Shown one piece after another: positions 52,728 to 60,933 of a stretch of DNA of 64,000 bases. The stretch is taken from the NCBI GenBank assembly GCA_017501355.1, contig JAFVXA010000020.1, positions 1 to 64,000 of the forward strand, given 5' to 3'. Positions within the stretch are counted from its first letter, which is position 1. Every line of letters starts with the position of its first letter. The DNA comes from Oscillospiraceae bacterium (GTDB lineage: Bacteria > Bacillota > Clostridia > Oscillospirales > Oscillospiraceae). The position numbers were made by a program, and so were the translations under genes. The notes below the pieces were generated by a model, which did no database searches, was not told where the DNA came from, and saw nothing but the letters and a program-made list of their open reading frames with translations.

Positions 52728-52744
52728 CGGAAAGGAGCCAGGCG

Positions 52745-52768
52745 ATGCAGCTGAACAGACGATGGTGA
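52745..52768 (+). CDS. Candidate 7-codon leader peptide MQLNRRW
   Basis: An AAAGGAG ribosome site (52731-52737) is followed after 7 nt by an ATG opening a 7-codon frame that ends in tryptophan and a TGA stop. The Trp codon and stop lie in the left arm of a small hairpin (GGTGACGC / GCATCACC, 52764-52790, one mismatch). The arrangement resembles attenuator leader peptides, but such a short frame can arise by chance. Confidence 0.3.
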   Translation: MQLNRRW

Positions 52769-52829
52769 CGCAGGGCAAAACAGCATCACCGCATACACAA
52801 AAACACGAATTGACCAGGAGGATACTACC

Positions 52830-54047
52830 ATGACATACAACAACATTGATTTCGAGACCTATTTCAAGAACTATCCCGATGCCAACGGCTATTTTGGCAA
52901 GTACGGCGGCTCTTTTGTCAGCCCCGAGCTGCAGACCGCCATGGAAGAGATCAACGATGCTTACCGCACCATCTGTAAGTCCCGCAAGTTCATCAGCGAG
53001 CTGCGCCGCATCCGCAAGGAGTTTCAGGGTCGTCCCACCCCCATTTCCCACCTGGAGCGACTGTCCAACAAGCTCGGCGGTGCGCAGCTCTATGTCAAGC
53101 GTGAGGATCTGAACCACACCGGTGCCCACAAGCTCAATCACTGCATGGGCGAGGCACTGCTTGCGAAGTACATGGGCAAGAAAAAGGTCATTGCGGAAAC
53201 AGGCGCAGGTCAGCACGGCGTTGCCCTTGCCACTGCCGCCGCTTACTGCGGTCTGGAGTGCGACATCTACATGGGTGCAGTGGACATTAAGAAGCAGGCA
53301 CCCAACGTGGCAAGAATGAAGATCCTCGGTGCCAATGTGATTGAGGTGACCGAAGGTCTGCAGACTTTGAAGGAAGCAGTGGACGCCGCCTTTGCCGCCT
53401 ACTGCCATGAATATAAGGATGCCATTTACTGCATCGGCTCGGTGCTGGGTCCCCACCCCTTCCCCATGATGGTGCGCGAGTTCCAGAAGGTCGTGGGCAT
53501 CGAAGCAAGAGAGCAGTTCCTTGAAATGACGGGCGAGCTCCCCGACGCTGTGGTTGCCTGCGTGGGCGGCGGTTCCAACGCCATGGGTATGTTCTCCGGC
53601 TTCCTGAACGATCCCGTGGAGATCTACGGCATTGAGCCCCTCGGCAGAGGTCCTGCTCTCGGCGATCACGCCGCCAGCCTCAAGTACGGCGAAGAGGGCA
53701 TCATGCACGGCTTCAACAGCATCATGCTGAAGGATGAGAACGGCGATCCCGCCCCCGTGTACTCCGTCGCTTCCGGTCTTGACTATCCCTCCTCCGGTCC
53801 CGAGCACGCCTTCCTCCACGACTGCGGTCGCGTCAAGTATGATGTGATCACCGACGAGGAGACCATCGACGCCTTCTTTGAGCTTGCCCGCATGGAGGGC
53901 ATCATCCCCGCCATCGAGAGCGCCCACGCCGTTGCTTACGGTATGAAGCTTGCCAAGGAAATGGGCAGAGGCTCGGTGCTGATCAATCTCTCCGGTCGCG
54001 GCGACAAGGACATGGATTACATCATTGAGCATTACGGTATCCGTTAA
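52830..54047 (+). CDS. trpB: Tryptophan synthase beta subunit
   Basis: A 405-residue PLP enzyme joining indole and serine to form tryptophan. The PLP lysine is Lys101 in [43 protein letters not shown] and the C-terminal [15 protein letters not shown] are typical of the TrpB1 type. Neither trpA nor other trp genes are adjacent, so it may salvage free indole or work with an alpha subunit encoded elsewhere. Expression is under the Trp T-box leader. The ribosome site is AGGAGG. Confidence 0.96.
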   Translation: MTYNNIDFETYFKNYPDANGYFGKYGGSFVSPELQTAMEEINDAYRTICKSRKFISELRRIRKEFQGRPTPISHLERLSNKLGGAQLYVKREDLNHTGAHKLNHCMGEALLAKYMGKKKVIAETGAGQHGVALATAAAYCGLECDIYMGAVDIKKQAPNVARMKILGANVIEVTEGLQTLKEAVDAAFAAYCHEYKDAIYCIGSVLGPHPFPMMVREFQKVVGIEAREQFLEMTGELPDAVVACVGGGSNAMGMFSGFLNDPVEIYGIEPLGRGPALGDHAASLKYGEEGIMHGFNSIMLKDENGDPAPVYSVASGLDYPSSGPEHAFLHDCGRVKYDVITDEETIDAFFELARMEGIIPAIESAHAVAYGMKLAKEMGRGSVLINLSGRGDKDMDYIIEHYGIR

Positions 54048-54173
54048 AATCTACCCCCTGCCGCAGCGCACAAGCTTCGCTTGCACGTTCGTAGAGAAAG
54101 AAGTATGTTCGCCCACGTACACGCCGCGGGCAAAAATGATTGAAAATCTTTTCCGCTAATCGCGGCAAATGCA

Positions 54174-54212
54174 AAAAATCAGGAGAAAGGCTGTCCCTTT
54201 CTCCTGATTTTT
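54174..54212. terminator. Bidirectional terminator between trpB and the PatB-type gene
   Basis: A perfect 17-bp stem, AAAAATCAGGAGAAAGG / CCTTTCTCCTGATTTTT, with a 5-nt loop, placed between convergent genes. The 120 bp between trpB and this hairpin contain only a small CAAGC-TTC-GCTTG hairpin and no gene. Confidence 0.9.
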
Positions 54213-54213
54213 C

Positions 54214-55368
54214 TTACTTCTTCAGTTCTCGGACGATGCGGCTGACACATTCCACCACATTCTCACGGGAGGTCGCAAGGTTGATACGGATGCAGCTCTC
54301 CGCTTCCCCGCCGAACCAGCTGCCGTAGTCGATGGCGATGCGGCACTTCTTCTGGAAGAATTCCTCCATTTCCTCCGCCTTGAGATATGCGCCGAAGTTG
54401 ACCCACATGAGATAAGTGCCCTCCAGCGGAGAAACCTTCACCTCGGGCAGAGCACTCTTGAGCGTCTCCGCTGCATAAAGGTAATTGCCCCAGATGATGT
54501 CCTTTACCTCTTCGAGCCACGCTCCGCCGCCGCGATACGCCGCCTCTGCCGCCAGATAGCCCGCCGTGTTGCCGCCGGTCACAGCGATATTTGTGGTAAA
54601 TGCTTCGAATTTCTTTCTCAGCTCTTCATCGGGAATGATGACGATGGCGTTCTTCAAACCTGCCAGATTGAAGGTCTTGCTGGGGGCGGTGATCGTCACC
54701 AGCATATCGTCGTACTCGCCCACGGTAGCGCTGGGGATGTGCTTGCTGCCGTTAAACTCCAGATCGTGGTGGATCTCATCGGAGATAACGAACACACCGT
54801 GCCTGCGGCAGATCTCCAGCATACGGGCAAGTTCCTCCCGCTTCCACACGCGACCGACAGGATTGTGGGGCGAGCAGAGGATGAACGCCTTGACCTGCTC
54901 CTCCACAATGGTCTTTTCAAACTTCTCGAAATCCACGCCGTATCTGCCATTCTCACAGCAAAGTTCGCAGGCAACCAGTCTGCGTCCATTGTTCTTCACC
55001 GCGTGGTGGAAGGGATAGTACACAGGCATCAGCACCATGACAGCATCGCCGGGGCAAGTGCTCAGACGCACCCACCAGTTGAATGCGGGCACCACAGCAG
55101 GGGCATAGCGCATCCATTCTTTCTTTACTTCGTAACCGTGATGCTCTCGCTCCCAGTCAATGAAAGCTTCATAATACCCCTCCGCAGGAGCAGAGTAACC
55201 GTACACGCCAAAGTCCACATACTTTCTCAGCGCCTCTTTCACACTTGCAGGCACTTCAAAGTCCATATCTGCCACCCACATACCCAGCAGCCCGTTTTCG
55301 CCAAAAGACATCTCCTGTCCATCCCACTTGATGCAGTTGCTGCCCACGCGATCTACATAATGAATCAT
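54214..55368 (-). CDS. patB: PatB/MalY-family PLP-dependent C-S lyase/aminotransferase
   Basis: A 384-residue fold-type I PLP enzyme. The family-specific N-terminus has WVADMDFEVPASVKEAL, then ILCSPHNPVGRVWKREEL and VISDEIHHDLEF. The PLP lysine is in TAPSKTFNLAGLKN, and a C-terminal RINLATSRENV arginine motif closes the site. PatB/MalY enzymes cleave cystathionine or related thioethers to thiol, pyruvate and ammonia. The start ATG at 55368 has GGAGGAG upstream; an extended frame to 55488 would run through the promoter. It is divergent from a TetR gene. Confidence 0.88.
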   Translation of the reverse strand: MIHYVDRVGSNCIKWDGQEMSFGENGLLGMWVADMDFEVPASVKEALRKYVDFGVYGYSAPAEGYYEAFIDWEREHHGYEVKKEWMRYAPAVVPAFNWWVRLSTCPGDAVMVLMPVYYPFHHAVKNNGRRLVACELCCENGRYGVDFEKFEKTIVEEQVKAFILCSPHNPVGRVWKREELARMLEICRRHGVFVISDEIHHDLEFNGSKHIPSATVGEYDDMLVTITAPSKTFNLAGLKNAIVIIPDEELRKKFEAFTTNIAVTGGNTAGYLAAEAAYRGGGAWLEEVKDIIWGNYLYAAETLKSALPEVKVSPLEGTYLMWVNFGAYLKAEEMEEFFQKKCRIAIDYGSWFGGEAESCIRINLATSRENVVECVSRIVRELKK

Positions 55369-55411
55369 ACCTTGTCTCCTCCTGTCGCTTTGTGTTGTTT
55401 TCTGTGGTTCG

Positions 55412-55440
55412 ATTGTATCACCATCCCCTCTGCAGAGCAA
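55412..55440 (-). promoter_or_regulatory. Promoter of the PatB-type gene
   Basis: On the minus strand TTGCTC (55435-55440) and TACAAT (55412-55417) have a 17 bp spacer, back to back with the tetR promoter. Confidence 0.6.
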
Positions 55441-55466
55441 GCAGAGAGTATCCCTTTTACATTTCG

Positions 55467-55495
55467 TTGACATCCGTTGTTTTTCCATCTATAAT
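55467..55495 (+). promoter_or_regulatory. Promoter of the TetR gene
   Basis: TTGACA (55467-55472) and TATAAT (55490-55495) have a 17 bp spacer, a perfect consensus. Confidence 0.8.
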
Positions 55496-55577
55496 TGCTT
55501 ATATAATTCAAGTCGTATGTGCAATATATCCCCATGCAGTCGCCATTGCGCATCGCACTTTCACAGGAGGAACTGCC

Positions 55578-56144
55578 ATGAGCGATCTGAGAACCAAACG
55601 AACCCGCGCCAGCATCAAGCGCGCCTTTATGACCCTGCGCGCCAAAAAGGGACTGGAAAAGATCTCCGTCAAGGAGCTGGCGGAACTGGCTGAGATCAAC
55701 AAGGCAACCTTTTATCTGCATTATCGGGATATTTACGACCTTTCCGACCAGATCGAGAACGAAATTCTGGAGGAAGCCCTTCAGACACTCGAATGCAACG
55801 AGGACGCACTGCGTGATCCCGCTTCCTTTGTGCGCAATCTTCTTGCCTTGCCAAAGCTCTACACGGAAGCCATCGAGACCGTTTTTTCCGGTGTGCGGGA
55901 ATCCATTCTGCCCGATAAGATCGAAAGCGTGATGAAGGCACGTCTGCTTGCGGAGAACCCCGAGCTGAAGGACAATCTCTATGTGGAAGTCCTGCTCAGC
56001 TATATGATCCAGGGTTCTTACCGCTCCTTTGTGAAGCACCAGCAGCAGGATCGCGTTGCCGCCCTCTCCACGGTGGTAGACATCAGTCATAATCTTCGGG
56101 AGATTTATCATTCCCACCCTTCCATCACCCCCACAGCAGAATAA
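55578..56144 (+). CDS. TetR/AcrR-family transcriptional regulator
   Basis: A 188-residue protein. The N-terminal HTH (TRASIKRAFMTLRAKKGLEK, then ISVKELAELAEINKATFYLH) is a TetR type; the YRDIYDLSDQIENEIL helix follows, with a C-terminal domain resembling the TetR_C subfamily of DhaS-like regulators. The ligand is unknown. The ATG at 55578 has AGGAGG 7 nt upstream, whereas an earlier in-frame start would include the promoter. It is divergent from the PatB-type lyase gene and may regulate it. Confidence 0.87.
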   Translation: MSDLRTKRTRASIKRAFMTLRAKKGLEKISVKELAELAEINKATFYLHYRDIYDLSDQIENEILEEALQTLECNEDALRDPASFVRNLLALPKLYTEAIETVFSGVRESILPDKIESVMKARLLAENPELKDNLYVEVLLSYMIQGSYRSFVKHQQQDRVAALSTVVDISHNLREIYHSHPSITPTAE

Positions 56145-56145
56145 C

Positions 56146-56173
56146 AAAAAATCGGGCTTGCGCCCGATTTTTT
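56146..56173. terminator. Bidirectional terminator between tetR and the phosphatase gene
   Basis: AAAAAATCGGGC / GCCCGATTTTTT with a TTGC loop, between convergent genes, with A and T runs on both sides. Confidence 0.9.
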
Positions 56174-56177
56174 TGCT

Positions 56178-57338
56178 TTAATGATAGATTTCCACCACGT
56201 TTTTCCCCATATCACGCAGCAGCTGGCAGAGTTTTTCCACATTCTTGCGCTTTCTGCCGGAGTCTGCCACCGTGCCCGCATGGGCATTGTTCACAGTCTT
56301 ACCGATGAACATGGTGATATCTGTCGCTTTTTCAAACAGCAGCTCCGCCATTTTCTCCGCGCCGTTGTTGCCGTTATAGCGCTTGAGTCCCAGCGCCCAG
56401 GGGTCGAGGTGACGCTGTGCCAGCTTCACCACATAGTCGATGGTCAGTGCACCCTCCGTTACCAGCTCGATACCCTCCAAAGTGGAATAGGGCGGCACAG
56501 TGCGGAAGCCTGTGGTGGGCTGCAGCACCAGTTCCTTGTCGAGATACGTCGCCACCAGCTCCGAGGTCGTACCACCGCAGACGATATGGCTGTCGCCCTC
56601 TTCCATGAAGTGATGCACGTGCTCCATCTCGCGGTTTCTGTCCACAGGGGGACCGATCAGCACTGACACGGCGTGGGGACGCTTCAGCGACACCACCGCC
56701 ACCGTCGTATCATCCCCCGGCACACCGCAGTAAAGATCCATGCACGCACCTGCCAGCAGCGCCGACAGCGCCATGGCGCTCATACCGGGGCGAATGCTGC
56801 GCTCGAGATACTGCATGATCTGGGGGCGCTGCCAGTCGTAGTTCATCACCTCGTTGGGACCTGCAAACAGAACACCGTCGCTCATGACCACGATGGCATC
56901 GCCGCTGCGCAGGCGAAACTCCGAGCGGTTCAGCGTCTTGCCCTCGATCTGTATCTGCGTACTCTCGGGGTCGCAGCATTTGCCGCCTTTCCAGAGGATG
57001 ACGCTGGGATTGTCGTATTCATAGATGATGCCCGTACCCGTGGGACGGATATAGACAATGGTAAAGGTGCAGTAGTTCATGCCCCGCTCACGGCAGACAG
57101 GCAGCGCCTCCATGATGGTGCGAACGCATTCCTCGATGTTGGCACCCTCCGCGATCATGGTGGTCAAAATTCGACTGGTCATGGTGGAGAGAATGTTCGC
57201 CTTCACGCCGCTGCCCATGCCGTCGGCAAGGACAAGTACGCGATCCTCACCGATGGAGATCACCTGCACGCGGTCGCCGCAGAGCTCCTCGCCGTGCTTA
57301 TTCATGGTGGCACAGCCGCAGTCAATAAAATAACCCAT
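56178..57338 (-). CDS. SpoIIE/PP2C-type serine phosphatase
   Basis: A 386-residue protein. The N-terminal PP2C-SpoIIE domain (about 1-225) shows VLVLADGMGSGVKANILS, RSGDAIVVMSDGVLFAG and the metal-binding GVPGDDTTVAVVSLKR. The C-terminal part (about 230-386) is less clear. There is no membrane region, unlike SpoIIE itself. In clostridial hydrogenase loci a phosphatase of this kind is encoded next to the sensory hydrogenase HsfB, as here (10 bp gap). It probably dephosphorylates a regulator in response to the redox or H2 signal; the target is unknown. Confidence 0.88.
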   Translation of the reverse strand: MGYFIDCGCATMNKHGEELCGDRVQVISIGEDRVLVLADGMGSGVKANILSTMTSRILTTMIAEGANIEECVRTIMEALPVCRERGMNYCTFTIVYIRPTGTGIIYEYDNPSVILWKGGKCCDPESTQIQIEGKTLNRSEFRLRSGDAIVVMSDGVLFAGPNEVMNYDWQRPQIMQYLERSIRPGMSAMALSALLAGACMDLYCGVPGDDTTVAVVSLKRPHAVSVLIGPPVDRNREMEHVHHFMEEGDSHIVCGGTTSELVATYLDKELVLQPTTGFRTVPPYSTLEGIELVTEGALTIDYVVKLAQRHLDPWALGLKRYNGNNGAEKMAELLFEKATDITMFIGKTVNNAHAGTVADSGRKRKNVEKLCQLLRDMGKNVVEIYH

Positions 57339-57348
57339 AGCCGCCCCC

Positions 57349-59025
57349 TTACTGCTCGCTCTGCAGAATGTCCTTCAGCTTCAGCAGTGCCACCTTGGTC
57401 TCCGCCGTGGTTTCGCCGAGGAGGGATGCGATCTCCTGCGCGATCTTCATCTGATTCTTGACGACACGATCCGTCACCTCGAAGGTCTGCTCCCGCACCG
57501 CGCGGAGCTTTTCATTGTACTTCTCCTCCTCCGTCACGTCCTTCATCATACCCAGCACACGGTTATGATCCTTCATGTTGATGATGGAGATCTCCACGTA
57601 CTTGCCCGTGTTCTTCACCTTGACGCGGCGATTGAAGATGTTTTCACCGGTCTCCAGCACCTCCACGAACTCCACGATGTCGGAATAATCGAAGAAGTTT
57701 TTGCCCTTATAGTCATAGTAGTCGATACCAAGCAGGCGGGATGCCACCTGATTGATCTCCTCGATCTGGAACTGCCCGTTGATCACCACCACACCGTTGG
57801 GCATGCGCTGCATGATCTCCTGCGAAACGGACTCTGCCTTGCGGCGCATATAGGGGATGCACATCTCCACATCCGCATAGCCGTTATACACCGCCCACGC
57901 CTTTTCCCGGCAGGTGGCATAGCCGCAGGCACCGCAGTTCAGCTCATCCTCGGGTTTGAGCTTTCCGGTCTTGGAAAGGATCGCCTTCAGTTCCTTTTCG
58001 GGGGGCTCGCAGCCCTTTTCCTTGAGTTTGGGGAAGCGGTGACGCATCTCCACTCCCTCGTGATCCACACCGCTCTCTGCGGCAGAGGCAGCATAGTCAC
58101 GCACGATATTATCCGCCATGACAGCAGAATCGAACTTCTGCATGGAGCAGGGACCGTTGATGCAGCCATGCTCGCAGCAGCTCATCTCCACAAACACATG
58201 CTCCAGCTCATCAATATAATGGCTGTCGTTCATGCACTTACGGATGCCATCCACCGCAAGGCGGCGATAGGCAGGCGCATCATCGGGGAAGGACTTGACA
58301 ATGCCGCGGGCAATGGGATAAATGCGGGCACTGGCACCGCGGGCGCTTTCTTCCTTCTCCTTTGCGGGCGGGAATTTCAGTCCCTCCGCATCCATCATAC
58401 GCTGCAGATCCTCAAAGGTCAGCACCGCGTCCACCACGCCGCTCTCTGCCGCCTCCCGCATCTTGGCGATGCAGGGACCGATGAATACCACCTTGGCATC
58501 CGGGAAGCTCTGCTTGAGCATTTTCGCATGGACCACCATGGGAGAATCCACCTGCGCAAGATAGGGCAGCAGATCCTGACGATAGAGCTGGATCATGCGG
58601 TTCACCGCAGGGCAGGCAGAGGCGACCATGTTCTTATACTTGCCCGTTTCCATCAGCCGCATATATTCCTTCGTCACCACAGCCGCACCCACAGCTGTTT
58701 CCTCTGCAAACAGGAAACCAAAGCTCATCAGCACTTCTGCGATCTGATCAAAGCTCTCCAGACGGAAGCTGGAGACAAAGGAGGGCGCAACGCTGGCGAT
58801 CACGTCCGCACCGGATTCCAGCAGGCGGCGCACTTCCTCTTCCTGACTGTGGACGGTCTTGGCATTCTGCGGGCAGACACGGATGCAGTTGCCGCAGAGG
58901 ATGCAGCGCTCGGGAATGATCTTTGCCTGATGGTCCACGATGCGGATCGCCTTGACGGGACACTCACGCAGGCAGCGATAGCAGTCGCGGCACTTCGCAG
59001 ACTTAAAATCCAAAAAATGATCCAT
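57349..59025 (-). CDS. hsfB: Sensory [FeFe] hydrogenase-like protein with PAS domain (HsfB type)
   Basis: A 558-residue protein. The N-terminal ferredoxin domain has CRDCYRCLRECP and CILCGNCIRVCP. The H-cluster domain has divergent motifs: SACPAVN replaces the usual TSCSPGW at L1, FIGPCIAK stands at L2, and EMSCCEHGCINGPC at L3. A four-cysteine cluster domain follows near residues 355-390 (CGACGYATC). A PAS domain spans about 395-500, and a helical tail ends the protein. This order is that of group C sensory hydrogenases. It lacks a kinase and probably signals to the phosphatase encoded just downstream. Confidence 0.88.
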   Translation of the reverse strand: MDHFLDFKSAKCRDCYRCLRECPVKAIRIVDHQAKIIPERCILCGNCIRVCPQNAKTVHSQEEEVRRLLESGADVIASVAPSFVSSFRLESFDQIAEVLMSFGFLFAEETAVGAAVVTKEYMRLMETGKYKNMVASACPAVNRMIQLYRQDLLPYLAQVDSPMVVHAKMLKQSFPDAKVVFIGPCIAKMREAAESGVVDAVLTFEDLQRMMDAEGLKFPPAKEKEESARGASARIYPIARGIVKSFPDDAPAYRRLAVDGIRKCMNDSHYIDELEHVFVEMSCCEHGCINGPCSMQKFDSAVMADNIVRDYAASAAESGVDHEGVEMRHRFPKLKEKGCEPPEKELKAILSKTGKLKPEDELNCGACGYATCREKAWAVYNGYADVEMCIPYMRRKAESVSQEIMQRMPNGVVVINGQFQIEEINQVASRLLGIDYYDYKGKNFFDYSDIVEFVEVLETGENIFNRRVKVKNTGKYVEISIINMKDHNRVLGMMKDVTEEEKYNEKLRAVREQTFEVTDRVVKNQMKIAQEIASLLGETTAETKVALLKLKDILQSEQ

Positions 59026-59063
59026 AAAACGCTCCTCCCGTTTTCGCGTATTTTCCTACCCGA

Positions 59064-59092
59064 ATTATACTCCATCCCTTCTCCCCGTGCAA
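59064..59092 (-). promoter_or_regulatory. Promoter of the hsfB-phosphatase transcript
   Basis: On the minus strand TTGCAC (59087-59092) and TATAAT (59064-59069) have a 17 bp spacer, directly after the hndD terminator. Confidence 0.7.
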
Positions 59093-59094
59093 CA

Positions 59095-59128
59095 AAAAAC
59101 AGGAGATCCGCCCGGATCTCCTGTTTTT
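59095..59128 (-). terminator. Terminator after the hnd hydrogenase operon
   Basis: A perfect 15-bp stem, AAAAACAGGAGATCC / GGATCTCCTGTTTTT, with a GCCC loop; it separates hndACD from hsfB. Confidence 0.88.
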
Positions 59129-59145
59129 GTTTGTCATATATCTCT

Positions 59146-60915
59146 TTAGCCGGGGAAGGGCTCGCGGGCAGCATAGCTCGTATGCAGCAGCTCATGGGCG
59201 CGGTGGGAATTGGGCTCACCCAGATACTCCGCGTACAGCTGCTGGATCTGGGTATTGTTGTGGGACTGGCGCAGAACATTGCGTTCATCCTCGCTGTAGA
59301 GCGCCTGCGCGCGCTTGGCGCGGTAGGTGTCCATGATATCCACATCCTCATCGGGGAGGAAGCAGTTGCGGACATAGGGCTGACCGCCGCCATTGATGCA
59401 GCCGCCGGGGCAGCCCATGATCTCGATGAAGTGATACTTGGAAGTGCCTGCCTTGATCTGGTCGAGGAGGACGGATGCATTCTTCATGCCGTGAGCGACA
59501 GCCACGTTCACCGTCATGCCGCCCAGCTCAAGGGATGCTTCCTTGATGCCGTCGAAGCCGCGGACAGCCTCAAACTTGATCGCGTCATGCTCCTTACCCT
59601 CCAGCACCTTGTATGCGGTGCGGAGCGCTGCCTCCATCACGCCGCCGGTAACACCGAAGATGACACCTGCGCCGGATGCTTCGCCCAGCAGATCCTGATC
59701 GAACTCCTCATCGGGGAGCTTCTTGAACTGGATACCGCTGCGCTTGATCAGGCGTGCCAACTCACGGGTGGTCAGCACCGCGTCCACATCGGGCAGACCT
59801 TCGACTGCCGCATTCTGGGGACGCTCCTTCTCAAACTTCTTGGCGGTGCAGGGCATGATGGACACCACAAAGATATTCTTGGGATCAAGACCGTTCTTCT
59901 CCGCGAAGTAGCTTTTGATGATGGCACCCATCATTTCATGGGGAGACTTGCAGGAGGAGAGGTGATCCAGATGATCGCCGAAATAGCACTCGGCGTAGTT
60001 GATCCAGCCGGGGCTGCAGGAGGTGATCATGGGAAGCTTGCCGCCGTTCTTCACGCGACCAAGCAGCTCCGTTGCCTCCTCCATGATGGTGAGGTCAGCA
60101 GCAAAGTCGGTGTCATAGACACGGTGGAAGCCGAGACGATGGAGGGCTGCCACCATCTTGCCGGTGGCAGGGGTACCGATCTTCATGCCGAACTCCTCGC
60201 CGATGGCAGCACGGACGGCGGGCGCAGTCTGCACCACCACGAACTTGCCCTGACGGAAAGCTTCGTCCACCTTATCGATCTCGCTCTTTTCCATGAGCGC
60301 ACCGGTGGGGCAGACACTGACGCACTGACCGCAGAGGATGCAGGGAGACTTATCGAGCTTTCGGTTGCCTGCAGGTGCCACGATGGTGGAGAAGCCACGG
60401 TTCTCAAAGCCCAGCACACCCTTGCCATGGGCATTCTCGCAGCGGGCGACGCAGCGACCGCAGAGGATGCACTTGGAGGTATCGCGGACAATGGAGGGTG
60501 TCACCGCGTCAATGGTCGCGGGAGTCTTTTCGCCCTGGAAAGCATTCTCACGGGCACCGGTGAGCTGCGCCACATACAGCAGCTCGCAGTGACCGTTCTT
60601 GTCACACTGCTGGCAGTTCTGGGAGTGGTTGGACAGCAGCAGCTCCACGCTGATACGGCGTGCCTTGGTTGCCTTGGGGGAAGAAATGATGATCTCCATC
60701 CCCTCAGAGACGGGATAGACGCAGGAAGCAACGAGGCCCTTTGCACCCACCACTTCCACAAGGCACACACGGCAGGAGGCGAGAGAACACTCGCCATGGT
60801 TGAAGCTGCAAAGAGAAGGGATCTCATAGCCGCAGCGGCGGGCAGCTTCGAGAATGGTCAAACCTTCTTCCACCTGATAGGGGCGACCTTCGATTTTGAT
60901 ATTCACAAGCGACAT
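59146..60915 (-). CDS. hndD: [FeFe] hydrogenase catalytic subunit, NADH-dependent
   Basis: A 589-residue catalytic subunit. The N-terminal [2Fe-2S] domain has CSFNHGECSLASCRVC. The His-ligated cluster is in HSQNCQQCDKNGHC, and two [4Fe-4S] motifs follow (CILCGRCVARC and CILCGQCVSVC). The H-cluster signatures are complete: TSCSPGWINYAE, MPCTAKKFE and MGCPGGCINGGGQP. A small-subunit domain lies at the C-terminus. With the NuoE- and NuoF-like subunits upstream, it forms a soluble trimeric hydrogenase that evolves H2 from NADH, possibly with ferredoxin by electron bifurcation. Confidence 0.96.
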   Translation of the reverse strand: MSLVNIKIEGRPYQVEEGLTILEAARRCGYEIPSLCSFNHGECSLASCRVCLVEVVGAKGLVASCVYPVSEGMEIIISSPKATKARRISVELLLSNHSQNCQQCDKNGHCELLYVAQLTGARENAFQGEKTPATIDAVTPSIVRDTSKCILCGRCVARCENAHGKGVLGFENRGFSTIVAPAGNRKLDKSPCILCGQCVSVCPTGALMEKSEIDKVDEAFRQGKFVVVQTAPAVRAAIGEEFGMKIGTPATGKMVAALHRLGFHRVYDTDFAADLTIMEEATELLGRVKNGGKLPMITSCSPGWINYAECYFGDHLDHLSSCKSPHEMMGAIIKSYFAEKNGLDPKNIFVVSIMPCTAKKFEKERPQNAAVEGLPDVDAVLTTRELARLIKRSGIQFKKLPDEEFDQDLLGEASGAGVIFGVTGGVMEAALRTAYKVLEGKEHDAIKFEAVRGFDGIKEASLELGGMTVNVAVAHGMKNASVLLDQIKAGTSKYHFIEIMGCPGGCINGGGQPYVRNCFLPDEDVDIMDTYRAKRAQALYSEDERNVLRQSHNNTQIQQLYAEYLGEPNSHRAHELLHTSYAAREPFPG

Positions 60916-60933
60916 GGTTTTCTTCCTCCTTTC

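Noticed and set aside
52435..52833. A 132-codon frame across the trpB leader
   Set aside because: It runs through the T-box, two terminators and the trpB start; the RNA structure explains the region better than a protein.
54048..54173. Possible tRNA or small RNA gene after trpB
   Set aside because: Only a short CAAGC/GCTTG hairpin is present; no cloverleaf or promoter can be drawn.
57349..59025. A second catalytic hydrogenase
   Set aside because: L1 lacks the TSCSPGW motif and there is a PAS domain and an extra cysteine-cluster domain, so a sensory role fits better.
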